From the NCBI GenBank assembly GCA_027483535.1, contig JAIXUN010000003.1, forward strand, positions 558,001 to 622,000: DNA of 64,000 nucleotides. Direction: 5' to 3'. The notes under the pieces were generated by a model. It saw only the letters and a list, made by a program, of their open reading frames with translations. It was not told where the DNA came from and made no database searches. The first letter of the stretch is position 1; each line of letters starts with the position of its first letter. Positions 34,849 through 43,472 of this stretch are shown here, piece after piece. This stretch comes from a bacterium (GTDB lineage Bacteria > Armatimonadota > Fimbriimonadia > Fimbriimonadales > Fimbriimonadaceae). Made by a program: the position numbers and the translations under genes.

Positions 34849-34879
34849 GTACAATGTACGGAAAGAGCTTCCTTAAGGA
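34849..34879 (+). promoter_or_regulatory. Promoter/operator region of the TacA/TacT-like pair
   Basis: GTAC repeats flank AAT at 34849-34859 and include a TACAAT box; the 10-base palindrome TCCTTAAGGA at 34870-34879 contains the AAGGAG ribosome site of the antitoxin gene. Ribbon-helix-helix antitoxins of this kind bind such repeats, so autorepression is inferred. Confidence 0.4.
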
Positions 34880-34888
34880 GAATATCTA

Positions 34889-35170
34889 GTGAAAGCAGCA
34901 GCCGCAAAGTCAAAAGACGCTCGGATTGATTTACGAATCGACCAGGCGCAGAAAGCCCTCCTCGAACTTGCCGCGGCATCGCAGGGCAAGAAGCTTTCCG
35001 AATTCGTGATCAGTTCCTCAACCGAAGCAGCGCAGCTTGCCTTGGCGGATCAGAATCGATTTGTCTTGCCTGAGGCCGAAATGGAAAAGTTCCTCGCGAG
35101 CTTAGAAGATGAACCCACCGAGATCCCGGGTCTTCGAGACTTGTTCTCCCGAAAGAGCGTTTTTGAATGA
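34889..35170 (+). CDS. DUF1778 (TacA-like) antitoxin
   Basis: The 93-residue protein has the DUF1778 ribbon-helix-helix start RIDLRIDQAQKALLELAAASQGKKLSEFVISSSTEAAQ at about residues 12-49 and a C-terminal tail (LPEAEMEKFLASLEDEP) that in relatives wraps the toxin. It represses the operon and neutralises the GNAT toxin. GTG start; its stop overlaps the toxin ATG (ATGA). Confidence 0.9.
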   Translation: MKAAAAKSKDARIDLRIDQAQKALLELAAASQGKKLSEFVISSSTEAAQLALADQNRFVLPEAEMEKFLASLEDEPTEIPGLRDLFSRKSVFE

Positions 35171-35688
35171 ACCCGCCTTTTGATCGGCCGGTTCTTCTTG
35201 CCGAAGCGCACGATGTCACTGCGTTCGATTGTGGAGTCGACGCCTTAAACACATTTTTGAAGTCGCACGCACTTCAAAATCAGCGGAACAACTCTGCTCG
35301 AACCTTTGTGTCCACAAGAGCCGGGTCCTCAGAGGTTGTCGGGTTTTATAGCCTATGTGCGGCTTCCGTGGACTTCGAGCAAACTCCTGACCGAATTCGC
35401 AAGGGCCTAGCTCGTCACGAGGTGCCGTTGGTTCTTCTTGCGCGGCTTGCGGTGGATGAGCGGTGCAAAGGTCAGGGGTTGGGGGCGAGCCTTCTTCAAG
35501 ACGCCTTTTACCGATTCATCAAGGCGCAAGAGGCAATTGGCGCGCGGGCGCTGTTGGCTCATGCAAAGGACGATTCGGCAAAAGCCTTTTATGAAAAGTG
35601 GGGCTTTGTTTCAACGGAAGGATTGCCTCTGCACTTGTACATTCTCACCAAGCAGATCAAGGCCAACTTGGGTCCCAAGCAGTCGTAA
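35167..35688 (+). CDS. GNAT (TacT-like) toxin
   Basis: The 173-residue acetyltransferase begins with AEAHDVTAFDCGVDALNTFLKSHA, which is typical of TacT/AtaT-like toxins. It has VPLVLLARLAVDERCKGQGLGASLLQDAF (acetyl-CoA site) and the catalytic-Tyr segment AKAFYEKWGF. Characterised relatives acetylate aminoacyl-tRNA and stop translation. Paired with the DUF1778 antitoxin through an ATGA overlap. Confidence 0.9.
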   Translation: MNPPFDRPVLLAEAHDVTAFDCGVDALNTFLKSHALQNQRNNSARTFVSTRAGSSEVVGFYSLCAASVDFEQTPDRIRKGLARHEVPLVLLARLAVDERCKGQGLGASLLQDAFYRFIKAQEAIGARALLAHAKDDSAKAFYEKWGFVSTEGLPLHLYILTKQIKANLGPKQS

Positions 35689-35705
35689 CGGTACGATTAC
35701 TGGTC

Positions 35706-36551
35706 ATGGCTGCAAAGTTTTTGGGCGCTCACATGCCGACCGGCAAAGGTCTGGGACAGGCGGTGACCGCCGGTCACGACATGGGATGCACCGCCATTCA
35801 GGTGTTCACCAAGAGCCCACAACTTTGGAAGTCCAAACCTGTCGATCCCAGCGTGGCTCAGACGTTCAAGGATGCGGTTGCGAAGACCGGCCTCAATGAG
35901 ATCATCTGCCACGACAGTTATCTCATCAACCTTTGCGCCGCCACCGACGAACTTCGAGAAAAGAGCATCAACGGGCTCATCGAGGAGGTTCAACGATGCG
36001 CTTTGTATGGCATTCGATGGGTGAACTCTCACATGGGCGCGCACGTCGGTCAGGGCGAAGAAGTGGGCATCGCCAAGATCATCGAAGCGACCAATCAAGT
36101 TTTAGCCGAGACCCCGACCGAGGTTGGCATCCTCATGGAGACCACCGCCGGGCAGGGATCGTCGCTCGGCGCAACCTTCGAGCAACTCGCAAAGGTTTAT
36201 GAAGGCATCGATCAGAAGGAACGAGTGGGAGTTTGCCTCGACACCTGTCACGTCTTCGCGGCGGGTTACGATCTTTCCACCGAAGAGGGTTACGAGGAGA
36301 TGTGGGCCCGATTCGACTCTGTTCTCGGCTTGAACCTGCTGAAGGCGATGCACCTCAACGATTCAATTGGCGCATTTGGGTCGAGGAAAGATCGCCACGC
36401 ACCGATCGGTGAAGGGGCAATCGGGGAAGGTGCTTTTCGGCGCTTGATGAACGACGCTCGATTCGAGAACGTTCCAATGGTGCTAGAAACGCCTATGGAA
36501 GACGAGGGCCACGTAAAGGATCTCGCGAAGCTGAAAAGCTACTTCGCTTAG
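35706..36551 (+). CDS. nfo: Endonuclease IV (deoxyribonuclease IV)
   Basis: The 281-residue TIM-barrel enzyme has LGAHMPTGKGLGQAV, AIQVFTKSPQLWK, CHDSYLINL, NSHMGAHVGQGEE, ILMETTAGQGSSLG, VGVCLDTCHVFAAGYD and HLNDSIGAFGSRKDRHAPIGEGAIGEGAF, which carry the nine ligands of the trinuclear zinc centre. It cleaves 5' of abasic sites in base-excision repair. ATG 35706 is chosen; the frame is open further upstream but that part overlaps the toxin gene. Confidence 0.96.
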   Translation: MAAKFLGAHMPTGKGLGQAVTAGHDMGCTAIQVFTKSPQLWKSKPVDPSVAQTFKDAVAKTGLNEIICHDSYLINLCAATDELREKSINGLIEEVQRCALYGIRWVNSHMGAHVGQGEEVGIAKIIEATNQVLAETPTEVGILMETTAGQGSSLGATFEQLAKVYEGIDQKERVGVCLDTCHVFAAGYDLSTEEGYEEMWARFDSVLGLNLLKAMHLNDSIGAFGSRKDRHAPIGEGAIGEGAFRRLMNDARFENVPMVLETPMEDEGHVKDLAKLKSYFA

Positions 36552-36583
36552 CAAAGCGTAAAAGGGTGGTCGCGAAAGAGAAA

Positions 36584-36660
36584 TGGGGCGGATAACGAGA
36601 ATTGAACCCGCGACCTCCTGAGCCACAGTCAGGCGCTCTAACCACTGAGCTACATCCGCC
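36584..36660 (-). tRNA. tRNA-His (GTG anticodon)
   Basis: The minus strand folds into a full cloverleaf. Acceptor GCGGATG pairs with TATCCGC. The anticodon stem CCTGA/TCAGG encloses CTGTGGC with anticodon GTG, and the T arm is GCGGG-TTCAATT-CTCGT. The extra G at position -1 opposite C73, the identity mark of tRNA-His, is present, and CCA is encoded. It stands between nfo and the M48 protease gene. Confidence 0.96.
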
Positions 36661-36688
36661 GTACGCGAGCCAAGATTATACCTAACGA

Positions 36689-38191
36689 CTACTGACCGAA
36701 GGAATTACGTTCCCACACGTGGTAGCCAAGCGACTCCGCAGACCTTCTCATGCTGTTCGCGACCAAGTTTTGCAAACGGTCCACCGGCACTTTGGCATAG
36801 GCGGCGTCCGCTTCGGAAAGCTGGACCACAACTCGGCTCTTGCCGTAAATCACTCCGCCCGAACCGGTTGTGATCTCGAACATCTCCGGAACGGAATCAT
36901 AGAACTCGTTGAGCACGCGCGCCGTATCGGTTCCGCGACCAACAGCGTCCGGACCGGGAGCGAAGGTGAACAGCTTTCGGGGACCAAAGAAAATCGCCAC
37001 TGCGCCGTCTTCCAACTCTCTCCACGAGGCTCGGAATTGGGTGGTTACCAAGCTTCGGCGAATCGGAATGCCCGATTTGCGCATAAAGCCATCGATTTTC
37101 TCGGCGCGGAACTTACTGGGCGGGTGGGTTCGGAAAATGCCGGGGTCGAAGTTGACCGTTTCCCGCATTCTAAGGCGCTCCATAAACGTGAGCATCCCCG
37201 TTGGATTGAACCGGCTCATCTCGATGATTTGGAATCCGCCGTAGTCAGCCGACTCCTCAGCGCGCTGGCTCCAGCCGCTCATCATTCCCTGGGTCGCCAT
37301 CGCACCTGTAATGGCACCTGCGGCAAGACCCGCTGTGCCACCCGTGAGAACCGCTGCGAGCACAAACGGAATGGTGAGGTTGGAGGCCTTATTCGACTCC
37401 GATTCCAGCGTGGCTACGTGTCGTTGAGAAGCGTGGCAAATCTCGTGGGCGAGAACGGCTGCGATCTCGTCGTCGCTCTGAGCAAAGTCCACCAGCCCTT
37501 CAAAAACGTAGATGTATCCGCCCGGAAGGGAGAACGCGTTGATGTCTTTGTCTTGAACCAGTTTGAATTTGTATTCAAACTGAGCATGACGTCGATCTCC
37601 CCACGTTGTTTGGGTCGGGTTGGAGTTTGCAATGAGCGCGAGTTCTTCGCCCATCTGTCGAATCTTGTCGTACGCCGCCGTGTTTCGGCTTGCGGGATAC
37701 TTCTTGTCGTAATAGTCGGAATACTCTTTCCCCATCGCCTTGTCTTTGGCGATGTCGGCGGCAAGCTGCTCTTCCGGGGTGGGCTTTTTCTTCTTCTCGG
37801 GCTCTTTGGTTTGCTCTTTGCCGCCCTGGCTCCCAGTCTGGCCGGTGCCGGTTTGCCCATCACCGGTTTGGCCGTCACCTGTTTTGCCGGCGCCCGACTG
37901 TTGGAAACTTGCCCTCGCAAAGTTTCGCTCGACCTTGGCACGCAGAAAAGCGAGCGCATACCGATCGAAAGGCTGAACCTCTGGATACCGAAGAAGTTCC
38001 TCGTCGACTACTCGAAGGGTTACACCAGGTTGAGCCTTGCTAGAAAGCCCATGGCTGTGCCCCGAATGGTCGTGGGCATGGTCACCGAAAGATTGCGCTC
38101 CGCTGATGACCGCAGCACCAAGGACCAAGGCAAGAGCCAAGGATTTAGAAATCCCAGGTAGGAAGGGGGCGGTTCTTTGAAGGTGCGTCAT
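36689..38191 (-). CDS. M48 family metalloprotease, exported
   Basis: The 500-residue protein has a signal peptide (LALALVLGAAVISGAQS). A His-rich stretch follows (DHAHDHSGHSHG, residues about 38-49), then a low-complexity Gly/Thr/Gln linker near 100-120 built from repeats of DGQTG type, and a Lys/Glu-rich patch. The protease core has FSLPGGYIYVFEGLVDFA, the zinc motif AVLAHEICHASQRH and the third ligand region RAEESADYGGF. It resembles BepA/LoiP-type periplasmic quality-control proteases. ATG start at 38191. Confidence 0.9.
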   Translation of the reverse strand: MTHLQRTAPFLPGISKSLALALVLGAAVISGAQSFGDHAHDHSGHSHGLSSKAQPGVTLRVVDEELLRYPEVQPFDRYALAFLRAKVERNFARASFQQSGAGKTGDGQTGDGQTGTGQTGSQGGKEQTKEPEKKKKPTPEEQLAADIAKDKAMGKEYSDYYDKKYPASRNTAAYDKIRQMGEELALIANSNPTQTTWGDRRHAQFEYKFKLVQDKDINAFSLPGGYIYVFEGLVDFAQSDDEIAAVLAHEICHASQRHVATLESESNKASNLTIPFVLAAVLTGGTAGLAAGAITGAMATQGMMSGWSQRAEESADYGGFQIIEMSRFNPTGMLTFMERLRMRETVNFDPGIFRTHPPSKFRAEKIDGFMRKSGIPIRRSLVTTQFRASWRELEDGAVAIFFGPRKLFTFAPGPDAVGRGTDTARVLNEFYDSVPEMFEITTGSGGVIYGKSRVVVQLSEADAAYAKVPVDRLQNLVANSMRRSAESLGYHVWERNSFGQ

Positions 38192-38327
38192 GAGCGAGCA
38201 ACAGTAGCGTGCGACTCGATTGGGTGCGTTCGAGAATTTTTGATGTTCTTACCCGTTTAACGTTTGGCGCCGCCCAAAGTGTCCGTAAACCGATGCCAAC
38301 TCCCACTGTTGAGGGAAACCTGCGATT

Positions 38328-38747
38328 CTATGCCTCTTCTGATGAGACTTTAGGGCTGCCATCGGCCTCAAGCAGAACAGGTCGGTCTCGATCGCGGTCG
38401 ACAACGCACAAAATTCCAAAAGGCGTTTCGCCCGAATTTTCGAACCGGTGCGGGGTCCACGAGGGGACATGAACGCAGTCGCCAGAGGAGATTTCGTGCA
38501 CTTCGGTGCCAAGTTGCACCTTGCCTGAGCCCTGAAGCACCACCACCACATGCTCGTGACCGTGCTTTTCGTAAGACGTGTATCCCCCGGGCGCGACCTC
38601 AAAGTAGCGCGTCTCAAACTTTGTCTGACCCGGCTCGGCTAGAACTCGGCGAGTGACGGCCACCCAGGTTCCGGGCTCGTCTTTGTAAGACGTGTACTCG
38701 ACGTTTGGGAAACCCTTTTGGCTTTGCTCTTGAAATCGTTGGATCAT
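38328..38747 (-). CDS. Cupin domain protein
   Basis: The 139-residue protein has motif 1 GGYTSYEKHGHEHVVVVLQGSGKVQLG (His, His, Glu-like ligands) and motif 2 VPSWTPHRFENSG. It follows two zinc dehydrogenase genes on the same strand 17 bases downstream, so it likely acts in the same small-molecule pathway, for instance as a sugar or keto-acid binding protein; the reaction is unknown. Confidence 0.85.
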   Translation of the reverse strand: MIQRFQEQSQKGFPNVEYTSYKDEPGTWVAVTRRVLAEPGQTKFETRYFEVAPGGYTSYEKHGHEHVVVVLQGSGKVQLGTEVHEISSGDCVHVPSWTPHRFENSGETPFGILCVVDRDRDRPVLLEADGSPKVSSEEA

Positions 38748-38764
38748 CTTTAAAACACCGCCCC

Positions 38765-39745
38765 TTAAAACAAAATCATTGGCTTCAAGATTTCGCCGTC
38801 TCTCATCTTTACGTACAACTCGGGGAGTTCTTCAAGAGAGGCGAATCGGTCGACCAGTTGCTCGGCACGAAGTTGCCCGATTTTGAACCTTTGAAGGGCG
38901 CGCCGGGTGTCTTCTGGTCCGCACGAGTATGACTGCAGGAGTCGAACGTCTTTGAAGTACGCGGCCTGTGGAACGCGAAGATCCTCCGCCGGGGCTAGCG
39001 GCGCGAACATCACAATCGTCCCGCCGGGCCGAACTAGCGAAAGAGCGAGATCGAACCCTTTTTGCGATCCCGGACAGACAAAAACCGACTCAAACGAGTC
39101 TTTGAACGAATCGAGATCGCCCCCGGCCGATTCGGCACGGATCCCCAAGCTCTGCGCGTAAGCAATTCGAGACGGGTTGACCTCGAATCCAACCGCGTTC
39201 GGGAGCAGAAGGCTGTGGACCAGCCCCATGAATCCAAGGCCGATCACGGCGTTCGGTTGATCCAGATCCGACCCGGCAATGCGCAACGCCTTTTCCACGC
39301 AGGCAACGGGTTCGATGAGTGCCGCATCCATCGGGCGAAGGTCGTCCGTGCGGAGGGTGTCTTCAAGGTTTTCGGAATCGACGGCGAATAGGTCGCCCAT
39401 TCCGCCCGGTTTCAGCTTCGTGCGCTTCCAAACCGGACAATGAACGGGCCGACCCAAGCGGCACATCTCGCATTTTCCGCACGGGGCGTGGTGATGCACA
39501 AAGACCTTCGATCCGGTAGGGAAGCGGTTGTCTTCCGAGGCAACCACGGTTCCGCTCACTTCATGACCCAGAACGTGGGGAAGTTTGCGATCCATATACC
39601 ACGCCATCAGCTCGCCCGAGCAGAGACCGCAAGCCTCGGTTTTGACCAGCAATCCACCCGCAGGAAGTGACGGCGCGGGTTCTTCCACAATCTCAACCCG
39701 ACCGTTCCCGACATAGCGGGCGAGCCGAATGGTCTCAGGAATCAT
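38765..39745 (-). CDS. Zinc-dependent alcohol dehydrogenase (MDR family)
   Basis: The 326-residue protein shows the catalytic-zinc region EACGLCSGELMAWY with HVLGHEVSGTVV, the structural-zinc loop CGKCEMCRLGRPVHC and a Rossmann segment NAVIGLGFMGLVHSLLL. The usual GxGxxG is present as GLGFMG. Likely a polyol or threonine-type dehydrogenase. Its ATG overlaps the stop of the upstream dehydrogenase gene (ATGA). Confidence 0.88.
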   Translation of the reverse strand: MIPETIRLARYVGNGRVEIVEEPAPSLPAGGLLVKTEACGLCSGELMAWYMDRKLPHVLGHEVSGTVVASEDNRFPTGSKVFVHHHAPCGKCEMCRLGRPVHCPVWKRTKLKPGGMGDLFAVDSENLEDTLRTDDLRPMDAALIEPVACVEKALRIAGSDLDQPNAVIGLGFMGLVHSLLLPNAVGFEVNPSRIAYAQSLGIRAESAGGDLDSFKDSFESVFVCPGSQKGFDLALSLVRPGGTIVMFAPLAPAEDLRVPQAAYFKDVRLLQSYSCGPEDTRRALQRFKIGQLRAEQLVDRFASLEELPELYVKMRDGEILKPMILF

Positions 39746-40998
39746 GGTCGGAAGATGTACTTGAGACCACGACCCGCAGACAAGTCGTCAAATGTTTCGA
39801 CCGCTTCGGAAAGAGACCTTTCACCCGAGAGAAGCAGGCTGTAATCGACTTGGGGATTCACCAGCCACTCTCTGGCTTGCTTCACCGCCTTCGTTCCGAA
39901 GTGGAATGGGCTGAGCAGCGTGATTTGATCGTAGTGAAGCCGGTGAGTATCGAAGGAGGCCTGGGTTCCGCCGGGGCAACCGCCAAATAGCACGACCGTT
40001 CCACCTCGAACCGAGTAGTCCACGCTTTTTTCCCAAACTTCGACTTGGCCCGTGCATTCTATGACGACGTCAAAGCTTCCTTTCACATCGTCGAGGTTAT
40101 CGACCTTGCGAATGTTGGCTCCAAATGCCTGACCGATTTGAAGGCGGGATTCGTTACGACCCGCGAGCGTGACATTTTGAATTCCCAACTGCTTGAGCGC
40201 GGCAACAAAGAGAAGGCCGATGGCGCCGGGACCAATCACCAGAATGTTCAGGTCGGCATTTAACCGTCCATCCTGGCCCGAGATCCGAGTCAGCTCTCGA
40301 ATCGCCTGTGCGACACAGGCATAGGGTTCCAAAAGCGATGCTTCCTCAAAGGAAAGGGAAGCGGGTTTTTCAAAAACGTTCAGGCTGGCGATTCGTGACG
40401 GAATGAGCAGGTATTCGGCAAAGCTGCCCAAAACCTTGGTCGCCATGATGGATTCGCAGAGGTTTTCTTGTCCTTTTTTGCACCATCGGCACTGTTGGCA
40501 AGGAGCCGAATGGACGCCCATGATCGCCGTGCCGGGGGCAAACTTGGCACCTTCTCCCGCAGCGACAACCGTCCCTGAGTATTCGTGACCAAACACGCCC
40601 GGCATTGGAATCTGCGGGTGACCTCGCCGATAAGCCTTGAGGTCGGTGCCGCAAGTGGTGGCCGCTTCCACCTTGACAAGCAGTTCGCCAGGGCCCAGAG
40701 TTGGGGTGGGCACCGTTCTGAGTTCAAGGCATCCCGGTTCTAGAAGGATGAGAGCTTGCATAACGGCTGGTGGGACAATGACTTCCTTCGCTGAGAGCGA
40801 TTCAACGAGGGCAACACCGCTGGTGGTGACTTCGGCAAGCTCTTCTTGAAAACTCGATCGGCTTATCTCCAACGATACGTTGCGTCCAGTTGCCACGCGG
40901 TCTTTTTCCGAACTTGCATTAAGCTTGCCCGAAAACTCCTCTCGTTGTTCTACGCCGATTGTGGGTGAATCGGCAAGTTCCGTTGTGAAGTTCGCCAT
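39742..40998 (-). CDS. Zinc-dependent alcohol dehydrogenase with N-terminal extension
   Basis: From residue 80 on, this is a normal medium-chain dehydrogenase: TTCGTDLKAYRRG, FGHEYSGTVVAAGEG, structural-zinc CQQCRWCKKGQENLC, LVIGPGAIGLLFVAALKQLG and VIECTGQ. The first 79 residues are extra, charged and low in homology. If translation starts at ATG 40761 they vanish and a 339-residue enzyme of normal size results; neither ATG has a clear ribosome site. First gene of a three-gene cluster with a second dehydrogenase and a cupin. Confidence 0.87.
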   Translation of the reverse strand: MANFTTELADSPTIGVEQREEFSGKLNASSEKDRVATGRNVSLEISRSSFQEELAEVTTSGVALVESLSAKEVIVPPAVMQALILLEPGCLELRTVPTPTLGPGELLVKVEAATTCGTDLKAYRRGHPQIPMPGVFGHEYSGTVVAAGEGAKFAPGTAIMGVHSAPCQQCRWCKKGQENLCESIMATKVLGSFAEYLLIPSRIASLNVFEKPASLSFEEASLLEPYACVAQAIRELTRISGQDGRLNADLNILVIGPGAIGLLFVAALKQLGIQNVTLAGRNESRLQIGQAFGANIRKVDNLDDVKGSFDVVIECTGQVEVWEKSVDYSVRGGTVVLFGGCPGGTQASFDTHRLHYDQITLLSPFHFGTKAVKQAREWLVNPQVDYSLLLSGERSLSEAVETFDDLSAGRGLKYIFRP

Positions 40999-41221
40999 TG
41001 CAGTCTTTCTGTTTCTCCGTTCTCCGTCTTCGTACCGTCGATGATCCCGTTCATCGCTCGCCCGTCTCTCGTATCAAGCTGAGCAAGAGTCATCGCCCGG
41101 TAACATAGCCGGAAATGCTCTGACCGAACGATGGCTTTGCGTTCGGCGTTGGAACTTGCAAGAGGTCCCTCCGCCGACAAAGGCCAATCCCTGTTCGGCT
41201 CAATAGTGTGGACGAAACCAT

Positions 41222-41662
41222 ATGCCTGTCGTCGAAACAACCACCTGGATCAATGCTCCAATCGAAAAAGTCTATGCAATCGCAAAGGACAGCGCCTCCT
41301 ATCCCAAATATATGAAGGAGGTCCAGAGCATCACGGTTGTGGAAGAAGACGGCGATCGTCTGGTGGAAGACTGGGTGGGCATCGTTCCCCAGTTCATGCT
41401 CAAAGTCCGCTGGCGCCAAGAGACGGTTTGGTTTGATGGCGAACTGCGGTCGACTTTCAAACAGTTGAAGGGCGACTACGATCGGTTAGAAGGGTCGTGG
41501 ACGTTCAAAGAGGAGAACGGCGGGACTCGGTTTGATCAGGTTGTCGACTACGAATACAACGTTCCGACCCTGGGGGCGCTGGTGAAAAAGGTCATTCACT
41601 CGATCGTGGTGAAGAACCTTGAGGGCATCAATGTCGCCTTCGCCGAGCAGGCTCAGCAGTAA
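41222..41662 (+). CDS. SRPBCC family protein (polyketide cyclase/aromatase-like)
   Basis: The 146-residue protein has the START-like fold pattern VVETTTWINAPIEKVYAIAKDSASYPKYMKEVQSITVVEEDGDRLVEDW, then VRWRQETVWFD and GSWTFKEENGGTRFDQVVDYEY, ending in a long helix. It binds a hydrophobic ligand in the family (COQ10/aromatase-like), here unknown. ATG start at 41222. Confidence 0.85.
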   Translation: MPVVETTTWINAPIEKVYAIAKDSASYPKYMKEVQSITVVEEDGDRLVEDWVGIVPQFMLKVRWRQETVWFDGELRSTFKQLKGDYDRLEGSWTFKEENGGTRFDQVVDYEYNVPTLGALVKKVIHSIVVKNLEGINVAFAEQAQQ

Positions 41663-41773
41663 AGACTCTGCAACGGGTGCTTCAAAAAATTTTTGTTTGC
41701 CGTTTTCGGCAAGACGGGTTGAACGATTCACTCTCTTCCGAACAACCCATTTGCCGGTACAATATAGGCATAG

Positions 41774-42043
41774 ATGGGTAGAAGACGAGGTCCCTTTAAA
41801 CACATTGTCAAAGAAACGGATACACGCGAACAGGGTATCCAGCTCGATGGCACCGTGCTCGAGAACCTTCCGAACGCACGATTCAAGGTCAAACTAGACG
41901 AAGGCGATTTGGAAGTTCTGGCGCACGTGAGCGGCAAAATGCGAATGCACTACATTCGAATTCTGCCCGGTGACCGTGTTTCGGTGGAACTGAGTCCCTA
42001 CGACCTCACCATGGGTCGCATCACCTATCGACACCGAACCTAA
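41774..42043 (+). CDS. infA: Translation initiation factor IF-1
   Basis: The 89-residue protein matches IF-1: [68 protein letters not shown], an OB fold that binds the ribosomal A site. It has a 20-residue basic N-terminal extension compared with most IF-1 proteins (about 72 residues). A TACAAT box at 41758-41763 lies only 10 bases before the ATG, so the message may be leaderless if that box is used, or translation begins slightly downstream. Confidence 0.95.
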   Translation: MGRRRGPFKHIVKETDTREQGIQLDGTVLENLPNARFKVKLDEGDLEVLAHVSGKMRMHYIRILPGDRVSVELSPYDLTMGRITYRHRT

Positions 42044-42469
42044 GGTTCACTCTGCACCCCCGGGCTATGGCCCTGCTGTGCATGCATCAGTTTGGTCGGC
42101 GCCTCCCCATCTTCACTCCTGCAATAGGCGCCGATATCGAAAGCGAGATTCTTGCAAAAGAATTGGGCCCCCAGAGATTCGCGCCCAAACTCGCCTGCTG
42201 AGCCTGAGGAGATGACCGTTTTTACGGCCGGATTCCCTCTCGAAAGAAAGAAAGACGAGTCTCATCGGCGATAAGATGCGCCGGTCGTTGCGAAAAGGAT
42301 TTTTTCACGGGTATATTTTCAAATTGCGTCCGCCTGACGTTTCTTGGAATGTCGCAGACGGGTCCCTCGACCGCTTAACGTTGGTTTAACAGGGGTTCCG
42401 CCGCGATTCCATCGAGTCCAGCGACTAAATGTCGAACTGGCTCTTTGCTCAGGCGAGTGCGGAGGATTT
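42044..42469 (+). other. Long structured leader between infA and rpmJ
   Basis: No gene is supported in 426 bases. A perfect 9-bp stem, TCGGCGCCT (42096-42104) with AGGCGCCGA (42126-42134), encloses a 21-base loop that contains ACTCCTG, complementary to a ribosome site. A promoter-like pair TTGCGA (42288) and TATATT (42312) with an 18-base spacer could start the rpmJ operon. An autogenous control element for the ribosomal operon is possible. Confidence 0.45.
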
Positions 42470-42583
42470 ATGAAAGTTCGAGCAAGTGTGAAGAAGATTT
42501 GCGACAAGTGCAAGATCATTAAGCGGTCAGGAGTTGTCCGAGTGATCTGTGTGAATCCGAAGCACAAGCAACGACAGGGCTAA
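42470..42583 (+). CDS. rpmJ: 50S ribosomal protein L36
   Basis: The 37-residue protein [20 protein letters not shown]... has the C-x2-C-x12-C-x4-H zinc ribbon of the Cys-type L36. GGAGGA ends 3 bases before the ATG. It heads the rpmJ-rpsM-rpsK-rpoA-rplQ cluster. Confidence 0.96.
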   Translation: MKVRASVKKICDKCKIIKRSGVVRVICVNPKHKQRQG

Positions 42584-42632
42584 GGGCGCCGGCCGAAAGA
42601 CAACAGGCAACACGAAAGGTTAAACGAAACTT

Positions 42633-43010
42633 ATGGCACGTATCGCAGGTATCGACCTCCCAAGAGACAAAGCGATTCAATACGCTCTTCCGGTTCTGTT
42701 TGGGATCGGTAAGCACAACGTCTCGGACGTCTTGGCTAAGGCCGACGTTGACCCTCGCAAGCGCGTTAAGGAACTCGACGAGAACGAGATCCAGCGATTG
42801 CGTGAAGTCATCGACAAAGACTATCAAGTGGAAGGCGACCTGCGGCGAGAGGTGAACTCTAACATTCGCCGTCTCATGGAAATCGGTTGCTATCGTGGAC
42901 TTCGACACCGACGTGGTCTTCCTACCCGCGGTCAGCGAACTCGAAGTAACGCCCGAACTCGAAAAGGTAAGCCTAAGACGGTTGCCGGCAAGAAGAAGGC
43001 TAAGAAGTAA
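42633..43010 (+). CDS. rpsM: 30S ribosomal protein S13
   Basis: The 125-residue protein matches S13: [40 protein letters not shown] at the N-terminus, [42 protein letters not shown] and a Lys-rich tail. It sits in the 30S head and contacts tRNA and the 50S subunit. Second gene of the alpha-type operon, 49 bases after rpmJ. Confidence 0.98.
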   Translation: MARIAGIDLPRDKAIQYALPVLFGIGKHNVSDVLAKADVDPRKRVKELDENEIQRLREVIDKDYQVEGDLRREVNSNIRRLMEIGCYRGLRHRRGLPTRGQRTRSNARTRKGKPKTVAGKKKAKK

Positions 43011-43052
43011 GGATTTGACCGGGCGCCACGTGCGCCCAACAAGAAAGAACTC

Positions 43053-43445
43053 ATGGCACGTAAGGCAGTTAGCAAGGGCAAGCAGAAGGAAAAGAAGAAC
43101 ATTCCGATTGGAGTGGTTCACATCCACGCGTCGTTTAACAACACGATCATCACCGTGACCGACCCGGCGGGCAACGCCATTAGCGCGGCAAGCGCGGGTT
43201 CGGTGAACTTTAAGGGCAGCCGAAAGGGCACCCCGTTCGCCGCACAGGTCGCTTCGGATCGTGCATGCCGAACCGCGATCGACAACGGCATGAAGCAAGT
43301 TGCGATCGAAGTTCGAGGACCGGGATCGGGACGAGAGACCGCTATGCGAGCAGTAGCCGCCAGCGGCCTTGAAGTTTCCACCATCACCGACGTCACGCCG
43401 CTTCCGCACAACGGTTGCCGACCGCCCAAGCGACGACGCGTCTAA
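43053..43445 (+). CDS. rpsK: 30S ribosomal protein S11
   Basis: The 130-residue protein matches S11: [50 protein letters not shown] and [14 protein letters not shown]...[20 protein letters not shown]. It lines the mRNA exit platform. It lies between rpsM and rpoA; rpsD, which often stands here, is absent. Confidence 0.98.
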   Translation: MARKAVSKGKQKEKKNIPIGVVHIHASFNNTIITVTDPAGNAISAASAGSVNFKGSRKGTPFAAQVASDRACRTAIDNGMKQVAIEVRGPGSGRETAMRAVAASGLEVSTITDVTPLPHNGCRPPKRRRV

Positions 43446-43472
43446 GACAGCCCGCCCCCTAGGAGATTTTAC

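Noticed and set aside
36719-38161. 480-residue plus-strand frame opposite the M48 protease
   Set aside because: The minus-strand protein has the zinc motif and a signal peptide; the plus-strand product is a compositional by-product.
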